DNA of 64,000 nt from positions 620,001 through 684,000 of the forward strand of contig JACKDU010000003.1 in the NCBI GenBank assembly GCA_020633335.1, written 5' to 3'. The notes beneath the pieces were generated by a model. It saw nothing but the letters and a program-made list of their open reading frames with translations, was not told the origin of the DNA and did not search any database. A program made the translations under genes and the position numbers. This document shows positions 26,981-36,064 of this stretch, piece after piece (position 1 is the stretch's first letter; every line of letters begins with the position of its first letter). The DNA comes from Myxococcales bacterium (GTDB lineage: Bacteria; Myxococcota_A; Polyangia; Nannocystales; Nannocystaceae).

Positions 26981-28342
26981 ATGCTCGGGCGGCGCGGCTT
27001 CATCGGCGGCTCCGCGGTGGTCCTCTCCCTCGGACCCTCGCGCGCGCGGGCGAGCGCGCCGCTCCCCTTCGTCGCCGGTGAGGTCGGCTTCTCGGGTGAG
27101 GCGGCGCTGGCGATGGCCCTCGCGACCTCGGGGGCGCGGATCGATCCTGCGGCGATCTTCGCCGCCTCCGGGGTCGATCCCGGCGAGGGCAGGGGCGCCC
27201 GCGCCGACGAGCTGAGCCGGGCCGCGGAGGCGCTCGGAGCGAGCGCCTCGCTCTGGGTCGCCGAGGTCCACGGAGACGCGGCCAGCGGCCTCTGGAGCGC
27301 GCTCCAGGAGCTTCGTTCGGGGAGCGATGCGCTGGTGATCGAGCTCGGCGACGGGACCTTTGCAGCGGTCGTCGGCCTCGCGGGCGCCAAGCTCGAGCTC
27401 CATCACCCGCTCCAGGGCCCGAGCCTGCGCTGGCGTCGGCGTGAGCTCGCCGCCCGCTGGCCGAAGCGCGAGGGCGGCGAGGCGAAGGTGCGGGCCGTCG
27501 CCCTCCGCCTCCCGCGGGCGCTCGAGATCGGCGCCGTCGATCCCCGGCGGCTCTCGCCGATCCTCCTGGCCCGCCGCGCCCGCGAGATCGCGGTCGCCCA
27601 CGCCGGCCGCGGCTGGTCGGTCGCCGCGGCCGCGCCCTGCGTGGTCACCGGCGATCTCCAGCCGGAGGCGCTGCGGGCCCACGTGGAGCTGATCGAGCGC
27701 TCGCTCACCTGCCTCCGCCGCGACTTCTTCGCCCGCGATCCGAGCCGCCCGGTGGTCGCCTACCTCTTCGGCGACGACGCGAGCTACCGCCGCCACGCCC
27801 GCGAGCTCTTCGGCCACCGGCCCGAGACCCCCTACGGCTACTACGACGCCTCCGAGCGCGCGCTGGTGATGAACATCGCCACCGGCGGCGGCACCCTGAT
27901 CCACGAGCTCGTCCACCCGCTCCTGCGCGCGAGCTTCCCGGCGGCGTCGCCCTGGCTCGACGAGGGGCTCGCGTCGCTCTTCGAGCAGTGTCACGCCCGC
28001 GACGGCCACCTCCTCGGCCTCACCAACTGGCGCCTCGCCGGCCTCCAGCACGAGCTCCGCGCCGGGATCGCCCCCGGCTTCGCCGAGATCATGGCGATGG
28101 ACGCGGGCGCCTTCTACGGCGAGGGCGAGGCGAGCCGCTACGCGGTCGCCCGCTACCTCCTCTACTACTTCCAGGAGCGCGGCGCCCTGGTGCCGCTCTG
28201 GCGGGCGCTGGTCGACGGCGGGCGGCGAGCGGACGGCGGCCTGGCGATCGTCGACGCCCACGCCCGCGCCCTCGGCCACGCCGACATGGCGGCCTTTCGT
28301 CGGTCGTGGGAGTCCTTCGCGCTCGGGCTCCACTATCCCTGA
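26981..28342 (+). CDS. Tat-exported protein: catalytically dead C39-like domain fused to HExxH peptidase
   Basis: 453 aa. The N-terminus MLGRRGFIGGSAVVLSLG is a twin-arginine signal. The first domain resembles papain-like C39 peptidases (GEAALAMALATSGARIDPAAI, then a DELSRAAEALG helix and an ALVIELGDGTFAAVV strand), but the Cys of the usual CGPAALAM is Ser and the His strand has none. The second domain is a zinc metallopeptidase-like fold with HELVH (H308-H312) and the third ligand E328 in WLDEGLASLFE. It probably acts in the periplasm on protein or peptidoglycan; the C39-like part may only bind. Confidence 0.8.
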   Translation: MLGRRGFIGGSAVVLSLGPSRARASAPLPFVAGEVGFSGEAALAMALATSGARIDPAAIFAASGVDPGEGRGARADELSRAAEALGASASLWVAEVHGDAASGLWSALQELRSGSDALVIELGDGTFAAVVGLAGAKLELHHPLQGPSLRWRRRELAARWPKREGGEAKVRAVALRLPRALEIGAVDPRRLSPILLARRAREIAVAHAGRGWSVAAAAPCVVTGDLQPEALRAHVELIERSLTCLRRDFFARDPSRPVVAYLFGDDASYRRHARELFGHRPETPYGYYDASERALVMNIATGGGTLIHELVHPLLRASFPAASPWLDEGLASLFEQCHARDGHLLGLTNWRLAGLQHELRAGIAPGFAEIMAMDAGAFYGEGEASRYAVARYLLYYFQERGALVPLWRALVDGGRRADGGLAIVDAHARALGHADMAAFRRSWESFALGLHYP

Positions 28343-28366
28343 GCTCGATTCCTGGTGGTTCTTTAG

Positions 28367-28386
28367 ACATGTTCGTATGAGCATGT
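28367..28386. repeat. Member of the CATGTCC-type palindrome family
   Basis: ACATGTTC-GTAT-GAGCATGT, 7 of 8 pairs, followed by CC. It lies 25 bases after the stop of the upstream gene. The rest of the 280-bp gap to 28622 holds no gene; TAGGCA at 28585 and TAGGCT at 28608 are possible -10 elements. Confidence 0.5.
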
Positions 28387-28607
28387 CCAAAGGAGGGGGC
28401 GCGCGCGGGCCCGACCCGGACCCCCCATCCCGCTGGCCCGGCGACTCTGGCGGCGGCCGACCCGCGCTCTGGGCGCCGCGGCCAATTCACCGTCGGTCGC
28501 CCGGGCTCCGCGCGAGGCGGCCCAAGACCCCGTCTGGACCCCCCCAGGAGGGTATTTTGCGGTGATCCCGCGGCCCCATCCGGGTAGGCAAGGCGCGCGC
28601 TTTTGGG

Positions 28608-28613
28608 TAGGCT
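28608..28613 (+). promoter_or_regulatory. -10-like element of the rRNA methyltransferase gene
   Basis: TAGGCT ends 9 bases before ATG 28623, consistent with a leaderless mRNA. No -35 was found. Confidence 0.35.
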
Positions 28614-28622
28614 CCCGCGCTC

Positions 28623-29927
28623 ATGAGCGCCGAGACCCAGGAGATCATCCGCGTCCACGGCGTCGCCCACGGCGGCCACGGCGTCGGTCGGGCGGAGGGG
28701 GAGGGGGCCGATCCCCGGGTGTGGCTGGTCGACGGCGCGCTCCCGGGCGAGCGGGTCACCGCCACCCGCCTCCGCGAGGCCAAGCAGATGATCCGCGGGC
28801 GCGCCCTCGAGATCCTCGAGGCGAGCCCGGCCCGGGTGACGCCGCCCTGTCCGCTGGCCGCGACCTGCGGCGGCTGCTCCTGGCAGCACGTCGCGGCCGA
28901 CGCCCAGATCGAGCTCAAGCGGCAGATCGTCGACGGCCAGCTCCGCCACCTCGGGGTGACGGTGCGGCGGGCGGTCCCGAGCCCGGCCGCCCTCGGCTAC
29001 CGCCGTCGCGCCCGCCTCCACTACACCCGCGAGGGCGGCGCGCTGGTGATCGGCTTCCATGAGCAGCGCTCGCACGCGATCGTCGACGTCCCTTCTTGTC
29101 CGGTCCTCGACGGCGCGCTCAACCACGCCCTCTCTCGCCTCCGCGAGATCGCCGATCTCCTCCCGGCGAGCGGCGAGGTGGCCGGCCTCAGCGACGGCGA
29201 GCGGGCGATCCTCGGGCTCCCCGGGGTGCCGCCCTCGGAGGCGATCGATCTGGCGATCCGCGAGCGGGTCCTCGACGACGTGCTGATCGGCGTCGCCCTC
29301 CGCGGCCGCCGGCGTCGCCACAGCGTCGGCGTCACCTCGATGGCGATCGACGCCGCCGAGGGGCAGATCCCGATGGCTGCCGGCCCCTTCGTCTTCACCC
29401 AGGCCCAGGCCGCCCAGAACGCGCTCCTCGTCCGCCACGTCGTCGAGGCCGCGCGCGCGCGCGGCAAGCGGGTGCTCGAGCTCTTCGCCGGCGCCGGCAA
29501 CTTCTCGCGCGAGCTCGGCCGCCACGCCCAGGGGGTCTGGACCCTCGACGACGGGCGCGAGTCGGTCTCCTACCTCCGCGGCCTCGCCGAGGAGCGGCGC
29601 CTGCCGATCAACGCCAAGCACGGCAAGGCCGAGCTCCTCCTGCCGAAGCTCGCGCGATCCGGCAAGACCTTCGACGTCGCGGTCGTCGATCCGCCGCGGC
29701 GCGGGCTCGGGAGCGCGGCCTCGGAGGCGCTCGCCAAGGTCGCCAGCGAGCGGATCGTCTACGTCGCCTGCGATCCCTCGACCCTCGCCCGCGACCTCAA
29801 GACCCTGGTCGCCTCGGGCTTCCGGATCAGCGACGTGACGATCTTCGACTTCATGCCGATGACCCCGGAGATCGAGGTCGTCGCCACCCTCGAGGCGGTC
29901 CCCGGGGCTCGCCCGGCCGAGCGATGA
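28623..29927 (+). CDS. TrmA/RlmD-family RNA uracil-C5 methyltransferase
   Basis: 434 aa. Uses S-adenosylmethionine to methylate C5 of uracil in rRNA or tRNA. Visible: an N-terminal TRAM-like barrel (about 5-65), an iron-sulfur motif C-x5-CGGC at about 76-85 with a fourth Cys in VPSCPVLD, the SAM site VLELFAGAGNFSREL, the DPPRRG motif, the nucleophile Cys in VACDPSTLARDL and the closing MTPEIEVVATLE. The Fe-S motif favours the RumA/RlmD branch. Target position cannot be told. The stop overlaps holA (ATGA). Confidence 0.9.
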   Translation: MSAETQEIIRVHGVAHGGHGVGRAEGEGADPRVWLVDGALPGERVTATRLREAKQMIRGRALEILEASPARVTPPCPLAATCGGCSWQHVAADAQIELKRQIVDGQLRHLGVTVRRAVPSPAALGYRRRARLHYTREGGALVIGFHEQRSHAIVDVPSCPVLDGALNHALSRLREIADLLPASGEVAGLSDGERAILGLPGVPPSEAIDLAIRERVLDDVLIGVALRGRRRRHSVGVTSMAIDAAEGQIPMAAGPFVFTQAQAAQNALLVRHVVEAARARGKRVLELFAGAGNFSRELGRHAQGVWTLDDGRESVSYLRGLAEERRLPINAKHGKAELLLPKLARSGKTFDVAVVDPPRRGLGSAASEALAKVASERIVYVACDPSTLARDLKTLVASGFRISDVTIFDFMPMTPEIEVVATLEAVPGARPAER

Positions 29928-31024
29928 GCGATCCCGTCAAGGATCTCCGCCAGGCGATCGCCCGCGGTCGGCTGGCGCTCGTCTACGTCCTCTACGGCGA
30001 CGAGCCGGCGGCGATCAAGGAGGTGGTCCAGGCGATCCGCGAGGCGATCATCCCGGCCGACGACCTGACCGCCCAGTCGATGGCGGCGTTCAACCACGAG
30101 CGCTTCGACGGCGGCGACGTCCGCTCGGCCTCGCAGGTCCTCGAGGCCTGCGCCCAGGTGCCGATGCTCGCGCGCTACCGCCTGGTCGAGCTGGCCAACC
30201 CGGACGATCTCGGCAAGGGCGGCCGCGGCGACGAGGGCGGGCCGACCTCGACCCGCGACGCGGCCCTCGACGCGCTCGCGGCCTACGTCAAGGAGCCGAG
30301 CCCGTCGACGGTGCTGGTGATCTCCGGGGCCGGGATCGACGGGCGCTCGAAGCTGGTCAACGCCGCCAAGAAGTCGAAGTCGGCGGTCGTCCAGAAGTTC
30401 GAGGCCTTCAAGCGCGACGACGACGCCCGGCGGATGGTGATCGACGAGGCCCGCGAGCGCGGCCGCACCCTCGACGCCGACGCCGCCTTCTCCCTGGTCT
30501 CGTCGGTCGGCACCGGCCGCACCGAGCTCCTGGAGGGGCTCGATCGCGTGCTCCTCTACGCCGGCGAGCGGACGATGATCGGCGTCGCCGACGTCGAGGC
30601 GGTGATCGCCCAGACCCGCGAGGTCGACGTCTTCGCCCTCACCGACGCGGTCGGCCGCGGCGATCACCACGAGGCGCTGGTCCTCCTCGCCCAGATCTTC
30701 GCCTCGGGGGAGAAGGAGACCGGCCTCGCCCACCGCCTCTTCGCGCTCCTGACCCGGCAGATCCGGATGATCATGACCGCCAAGGCGCACGCCGGGAAGT
30801 TCGGGGCGGTCGCCGACGTCCCGCCCTTCCTCGTCCGCAAGTACGAGGAGCAGGCGCGGGGCTTCTCGATGGAGCGGCTGCGCCTGGCCTACGCCGGCCT
30901 CGCGCGCCTCGACTTCGACCTCAAGGGGGGCTCGCACATCGCCTACGCGAGCCCCTTCCTGGCGCTCCAGCGCTGGATCCTCGAGGCCTGCGACGCCCTC
31001 CCGGGGGTCGAGCCGCGGCGCTAG
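29924..31024 (+). CDS. holA: DNA polymerase III subunit delta
   Basis: The clamp-loader delta subunit, which opens the sliding clamp. The 366-aa protein begins MSDPVKDLRQAIARGRLALVYVLYGDE, the typical HolA opening with the YLLYG-like strand, and continues with ASQVLEACAQVPMLARYRLVEL and the C-terminal helical domain containing REVDVFALTDAVGRGD and the RQIRMIMTAK segment. It has an ATGA overlap with the methyltransferase gene. Confidence 0.9.
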   Translation: MSDPVKDLRQAIARGRLALVYVLYGDEPAAIKEVVQAIREAIIPADDLTAQSMAAFNHERFDGGDVRSASQVLEACAQVPMLARYRLVELANPDDLGKGGRGDEGGPTSTRDAALDALAAYVKEPSPSTVLVISGAGIDGRSKLVNAAKKSKSAVVQKFEAFKRDDDARRMVIDEARERGRTLDADAAFSLVSSVGTGRTELLEGLDRVLLYAGERTMIGVADVEAVIAQTREVDVFALTDAVGRGDHHEALVLLAQIFASGEKETGLAHRLFALLTRQIRMIMTAKAHAGKFGAVADVPPFLVRKYEEQARGFSMERLRLAYAGLARLDFDLKGGSHIAYASPFLALQRWILEACDALPGVEPRR

Positions 31025-31118
31025 GGCGTCGTCGACCTCGCCGCGATCACAGGATCTCCAGGCGGCCGGACGATCTCTGCGCCTCGGCCGGAGGGATCTC
31101 CAGCTCCAGAACGTCGCA

Positions 31119-31219
31119 GGGCGCACGCCGGAGTCCCGGCGGGCGCCCATCGAGAGGGGGAAGGATCGCTAGCCCGGCCGCAACAACACAGCAAGGGCGC
31201 ACGTCGATGACGGGCGCCC
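31119..31219. terminator. Two similar hairpins between holA and rpsT
   Basis: Stems GGGCGC/GCGCCC occur at 31119-31148 and again at 31195-31219, each with a further inner stem. They stand between the converging genes and may end transcription from both sides. The rest of the 221-bp gap holds nothing recognised. Confidence 0.4.
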
Positions 31220-31245
31220 CTGCAGGCGAGCGACGGGGCGGACGC

Positions 31246-31515
31246 CTACTCCGCGGCCGCGCGGTTGACCGCGAGGCTGATCCGCGAGATGTAGCGGGCG
31301 GCCGTGTTGGAGTGGATGACGCCCTTGGAGCGGGCCTTGTCGATCGCCCGGACGGCGACCGGAAGGGTCTCCTTGGCGGTCTCCAGGTCCTTCGCCGCGA
31401 TCGCCTTGCGGAGCCGCTTCATGTAGGTCCGCATGGTGCTGAGGTGAAGGACATTCCGCGCCCGGCGCTTGATCCGTTGACGATTCCGTTTTTCTGCCGA
31501 CTTGTGGTTGGCCAC
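31246..31515 (-). CDS. rpsT: 30S ribosomal protein S20
   Basis: 89 aa from a GTG start: ANHKSAEKRNRQRIKRR is the S20 N-terminal signature, and the three-helix remainder ends in HSNTAARYISRISLAVN, also typical. It binds 16S rRNA in the small subunit. S20 often uses a non-ATG start, which helps autogenous control; here it is GTG without a strong ribosome site. A TTGACA box at 31573-31578 on the minus strand may belong to its promoter, but the -10 is poor. Confidence 0.95.
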   Translation of the reverse strand: MANHKSAEKRNRQRIKRRARNVLHLSTMRTYMKRLRKAIAAKDLETAKETLPVAVRAIDKARSKGVIHSNTAARYISRISLAVNRAAAE

Positions 31516-31612
31516 GCGCTTCTCACTCGCTCGTTCTGGTGGGCTGCTCTTTTGGCCCCTGGGCGGGGGGCTTGTCAAGCCGCTTTCGAGCGTCCACCCT
31601 TGGGCGCCGCGC

Positions 31613-32581
31613 ATGGGAGCCCCGCTGACCGTCGACCACTCGCCCGCCCCTCGCCGGGCACCGCGCAGGAGCTCCCTGCGTCGCCCGCCGTGGGCTTCTG
31701 CGCTCGCTGCGCGAATGCTCACGGGGTGCCTCCTGGCGACCCTTGGGGGCGCCTGCGTCTTCACCACGCCGCCGCCGCTCCCGGAGGAGATGGCGGCGGC
31801 GGAGGCGGCCGAGGCCGCGCGCCTGGCGGCCCTCCGCAGCGGTGAGGGGGGCGCCGGCGGGAGCGCGGGCGCGGCCGGGGAGAGCGGCCAGGAGGGCGGC
31901 GGCGCCGCCCAGGCGATCGATCCCGCGAAGTACAAGGCCGGCGACCCCGCGCTCGCGGGCATGAGCCCCGCCGAGATGCGGGCCTACAACACCGCCCAGG
32001 GCGATCCGGAGGGCGGCGAGTTCACCCTCGAGGAGGCCCTGGCCGGCCTCCCGGGAGCGCCCGGCGGGACCCTCTGGGCCGACATCGTGACCGCCCGCGG
32101 GACCCTCCGCTGCGAGCTCTTCGAGGCCGACGCGCCGAAGACGATCGCCAACTTCGTCGGCCTCGCCCGCGGCCTCCGCCCCTTCCTCGACCGCCAGGAG
32201 GGGGCCTGGGTGAAGCGCCCCTACTACGACAACACGACCTTCCACCGGGTGATCCCAGGCTTCATGATCCAGGCGGGCGATCCCACCGGCACCGGCACCG
32301 GCAACCCGGGCTACGTGATCGAGGACGAGATCCGGCCGAGCCGCACCCACGACGACGCCGGGATCCTCAGCATGGCCAACCGCGGCCCGGGCACCGGCGG
32401 CGCCCAGTTCTTCATCACCCTGGGGCCGACGCCTCACCTCGACGGCAAGCACACGGTCTTCGGGAAGTGCGACGAGAAGTCGGCCGAGCTCGCTGACGAC
32501 ATCTCGCTGGTGCCCCGCGATCCGAGCGACAAGCCGCTCGATCCCGAGGTGATCGAGGCGATCAAGATCGTCCGGCGCTAG
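31613..32581 (+). CDS. Peptidyl-prolyl cis-trans isomerase (cyclophilin) lipoprotein
   Basis: About 322 aa. The C-terminal 180 residues are a cyclophilin: FHRVIPGFMIQAGDPTGTGTG, GGAQFFITLGPTPHLDGKHTVFGK, with the catalytic Arg in FHRV and the QFFIT strand. The N-terminus has a hydrophobic stretch ending in GGAC (lipobox-like), then an Ala/Gly/Glu-rich linker of about 75 residues. The start is uncertain between ATG 31613 (Arg-rich n-region kept) and ATG 31715. Likely assists folding in the periplasm. It is divergent from rpsT. Confidence 0.85.
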   Translation: MGAPLTVDHSPAPRRAPRRSSLRRPPWASALAARMLTGCLLATLGGACVFTTPPPLPEEMAAAEAAEAARLAALRSGEGGAGGSAGAAGESGQEGGGAAQAIDPAKYKAGDPALAGMSPAEMRAYNTAQGDPEGGEFTLEEALAGLPGAPGGTLWADIVTARGTLRCELFEADAPKTIANFVGLARGLRPFLDRQEGAWVKRPYYDNTTFHRVIPGFMIQAGDPTGTGTGNPGYVIEDEIRPSRTHDDAGILSMANRGPGTGGAQFFITLGPTPHLDGKHTVFGKCDEKSAELADDISLVPRDPSDKPLDPEVIEAIKIVRR

Positions 32582-32663
32582 CGCTGCGACCAGCGCGCGA
32601 GCGCGAGCGCAGGTCGAAGCATGGACCCCGCCGTCAGGTCGATGTCTCGTGGTCGAGGTGCCC

Positions 32664-32672
32664 TGCTAGGAT
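32664..32672 (+). promoter_or_regulatory. Extended -10 element before the gene at 32679
   Basis: TGC-TAGGAT ends 6 bases before the GTG start. Predicts a leaderless mRNA. Confidence 0.4.
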
Positions 32673-32678
32673 CGCCGC

Positions 32679-33380
32679 GTGTCGCTCAAGTCCGCCCCGG
32701 TCCCCCGCCTGCCCCGTGATCGCCTCGCCTCCGGGGTCTCGCTGATCGTCCGCCCCGATCTCCTGCGCTCGACCCTGGTCGCACGCGTCGAGGGGGTCGA
32801 GATCGCCGAGGCGGTCGCGCTCCTCGAGGGGGCGAGCGTCGCCCTCGCGGAGGCCCTCGGGCGGGCGCTGCCGGGGGCGCGGCTGCGGCCCCTGGGCTTC
32901 GATCTCGCCGCCGAGGGCAAGTCGAAGAGCCGCGAGGTCGATCCCCACGTCGCCTCGCTCACCGGGGTCATCGAGATCCCGCTGGCGACCGAGCTCGGCT
33001 TCTGGGATCGGGCGCGGACGGTCGCCGCCCTGGCGACGATCACCCAGGCGGCGGTCGCCCGCGGGCGCTCGCTGCGGCCGCCGGTGATCGCGGTCTTCGG
33101 CGCGCCGCAGGCGTCGCTCCGCGATCCCGAGCGCCACCGCGGGGCGCTCATCGAGCGCTGGCTCGGCCGCGCCCGCGAGCTGACGGCGCTCGCGGAGGCC
33201 CGCGGGCTCAGCGGCGGCCTCCGCCTCGCGGCGATGGCGACCCCGGGCGCGGTCCAGCAGCGGCCGATCTCGCTCGAGGAGGTCGAGCTCGAGCTCGACA
33301 TCGATCCGCCCCTCGAGCCGACGCCGGTCGCCGAGGTCGCGGCGGCGAGCGAGCCCCGGGACGGAGGGATCGTCGGCTGA
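32679..33380 (+). CDS. Cytoplasmic protein of unknown function
   Basis: 233 aa, GTG start. No signal peptide or membrane helix. The sequence alternates strands and helices (GVSLIVRPDLLRSTLVARVEG, EAVALLEGASVALAEALGRALPGARLRPLGFDLA, TGVIEIPLATELGFWDRARTVAALATITQ), loosely like SIMPL (DUF541) proteins, which is only a guess. The last 40 residues are acidic and Pro/Glu-rich. Its stop codon and that of the converging gene both lie in one small palindrome. Confidence 0.65.
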   Translation: MSLKSAPVPRLPRDRLASGVSLIVRPDLLRSTLVARVEGVEIAEAVALLEGASVALAEALGRALPGARLRPLGFDLAAEGKSKSREVDPHVASLTGVIEIPLATELGFWDRARTVAALATITQAAVARGRSLRPPVIAVFGAPQASLRDPERHRGALIERWLGRARELTALAEARGLSGGLRLAAMATPGAVQQRPISLEEVELELDIDPPLEPTPVAEVAAASEPRDGGIVG

Positions 33381-33392
33381 CCCTTGGGTCAG
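33377..33392. terminator. Palindrome spanning two converging stop codons
   Basis: CTGACCC-TT-GGGTCAG, a perfect 7-bp inverted repeat. The left TGA ends the plus-strand gene and the right TCA is the stop of the minus-strand gene. It may act as a tiny shared end structure. Confidence 0.4.
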
Positions 33393-34171
33393 GATCCGAA
33401 GTAGTAGGTGAGCGTCAGGCTCAGGTAGAGCGTGTTCGACATCGGCCGGCCGGCGGCCGCCGGGGTGAAGCCGATCCAGCCGAGCTCGGGGCCGAGGCCG
33501 AAGCCGCCGCCGCGGCGGGGCCGCTTGCGCTCGGCGACGGGGAAGAGCTCGTAGCGGGCGGCGGCCTTGAAGACCGCGCCGCCGAAGCCCTGGCGGCCCT
33601 CGATCCCGGCCTGACGGACCGCGCCGCCGCCGACGCCGAAGGCGGCGTGGAGCGAGAGCGGGCGCTGGCGGAGCGGCAGGAAGCCGAAGTCGACGAGGAG
33701 CGCCCCCTGACCGACCCGCTGATCGGCGTGGTAGCCGAGGGAGCCGAAGAGCTCGACCCCGATCGCCATCCACGGGAAGACGACCTCACCGGCGCGGACG
33801 CTGCCGCCGACCCCGACGAAGGCGCCTGGCGTGTCGAGGACCCGGACGCGGGTGAGGGTGAGCGGGACGTAGGCGCTGCCGCCGACGTAGGCGCCGTCGA
33901 CCCGCGGCGGGCGGATCTTGGCCGGGGCGGCCTCCGTGTCGGCCGGGGCGGCCTCCGCCGGCTCGGGCTCGGGCTCGGGCTCCGATTCGGGCTCGGGCTC
34001 GGGCTCGGGCGCGGGCTCGGGCTCGGGCTCGGGGGCCGTGCCGACGCCCGCATCGGCGTCTGCGCCCGCGGCGTCGTCCGTCGGCGCGGCCGCAGCGGCG
34101 CTCGGGGCGGCCGCGAGGGCGGCGAGGAGGCCAAGGACGGCGACGCGCCGGGGCGTGGGGGGGAGCCGCAC
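33389..34171 (-). CDS. Outer-membrane beta-barrel protein with Glu-Pro linker
   Basis: 260 aa from GTG 34171. A signal peptide (VAVLGLLAALAAAPSAAAA) is followed by a linker at about 45-75 built almost only of Glu-Pro pairs, then a C-terminal barrel-like domain with alternating strands (GAYVGGSAYVPLTL, GVELFGSLGY, GALLVDFGFLPL) and a final strand TLYLSLTLTYYFGS. Small 8- to 10-stranded barrels have this pattern. The Glu-Pro linker could span or contact peptidoglycan. Function unknown. Confidence 0.75.
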   Translation of the reverse strand: MRLPPTPRRVAVLGLLAALAAAPSAAAAAPTDDAAGADADAGVGTAPEPEPEPAPEPEPEPESEPEPEPEPAEAAPADTEAAPAKIRPPRVDGAYVGGSAYVPLTLTRVRVLDTPGAFVGVGGSVRAGEVVFPWMAIGVELFGSLGYHADQRVGQGALLVDFGFLPLRQRPLSLHAAFGVGGGAVRQAGIEGRQGFGGAVFKAAARYELFPVAERKRPRRGGGFGLGPELGWIGFTPAAAGRPMSNTLYLSLTLTYYFGS

Positions 34172-34368
34172 GGCGAGAAGGATGGGGCAGGCGAGCGCCC
34201 GGCGGCAAGGGTCCGGCGTCGATCGCCGCCGGGGGCGCCGGCGGACCGCGAGAATCTGGCGAATTCGGGCGCCTGGAGGGCGTTTCGCCGATCTTCGGCC
34301 GGGCGGCGGCGGCCCCGGGTTGCGACGGCTGCCGGCCTCCGCGTATCGTCGCGCGCCGGAACCGGGCG

Positions 34369-36027
<1,659 letters not shown>

Positions 36028-36044
36028 CGATATTCCCCTTCGGG

Positions 36045-36062
36045 CATGTCCGCATGGACATG
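36045..36062. repeat. Best-conserved member of the CATGTCC-N4-GGACATG family
   Basis: CATGTCC-GCAT-GGACATG: seven perfect pairs and a 4-base spacer, in the 37-bp gap between the converging L,D-transpeptidase and BamA-family genes. Confidence 0.75.
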
Positions 36063-36064
36063 TC

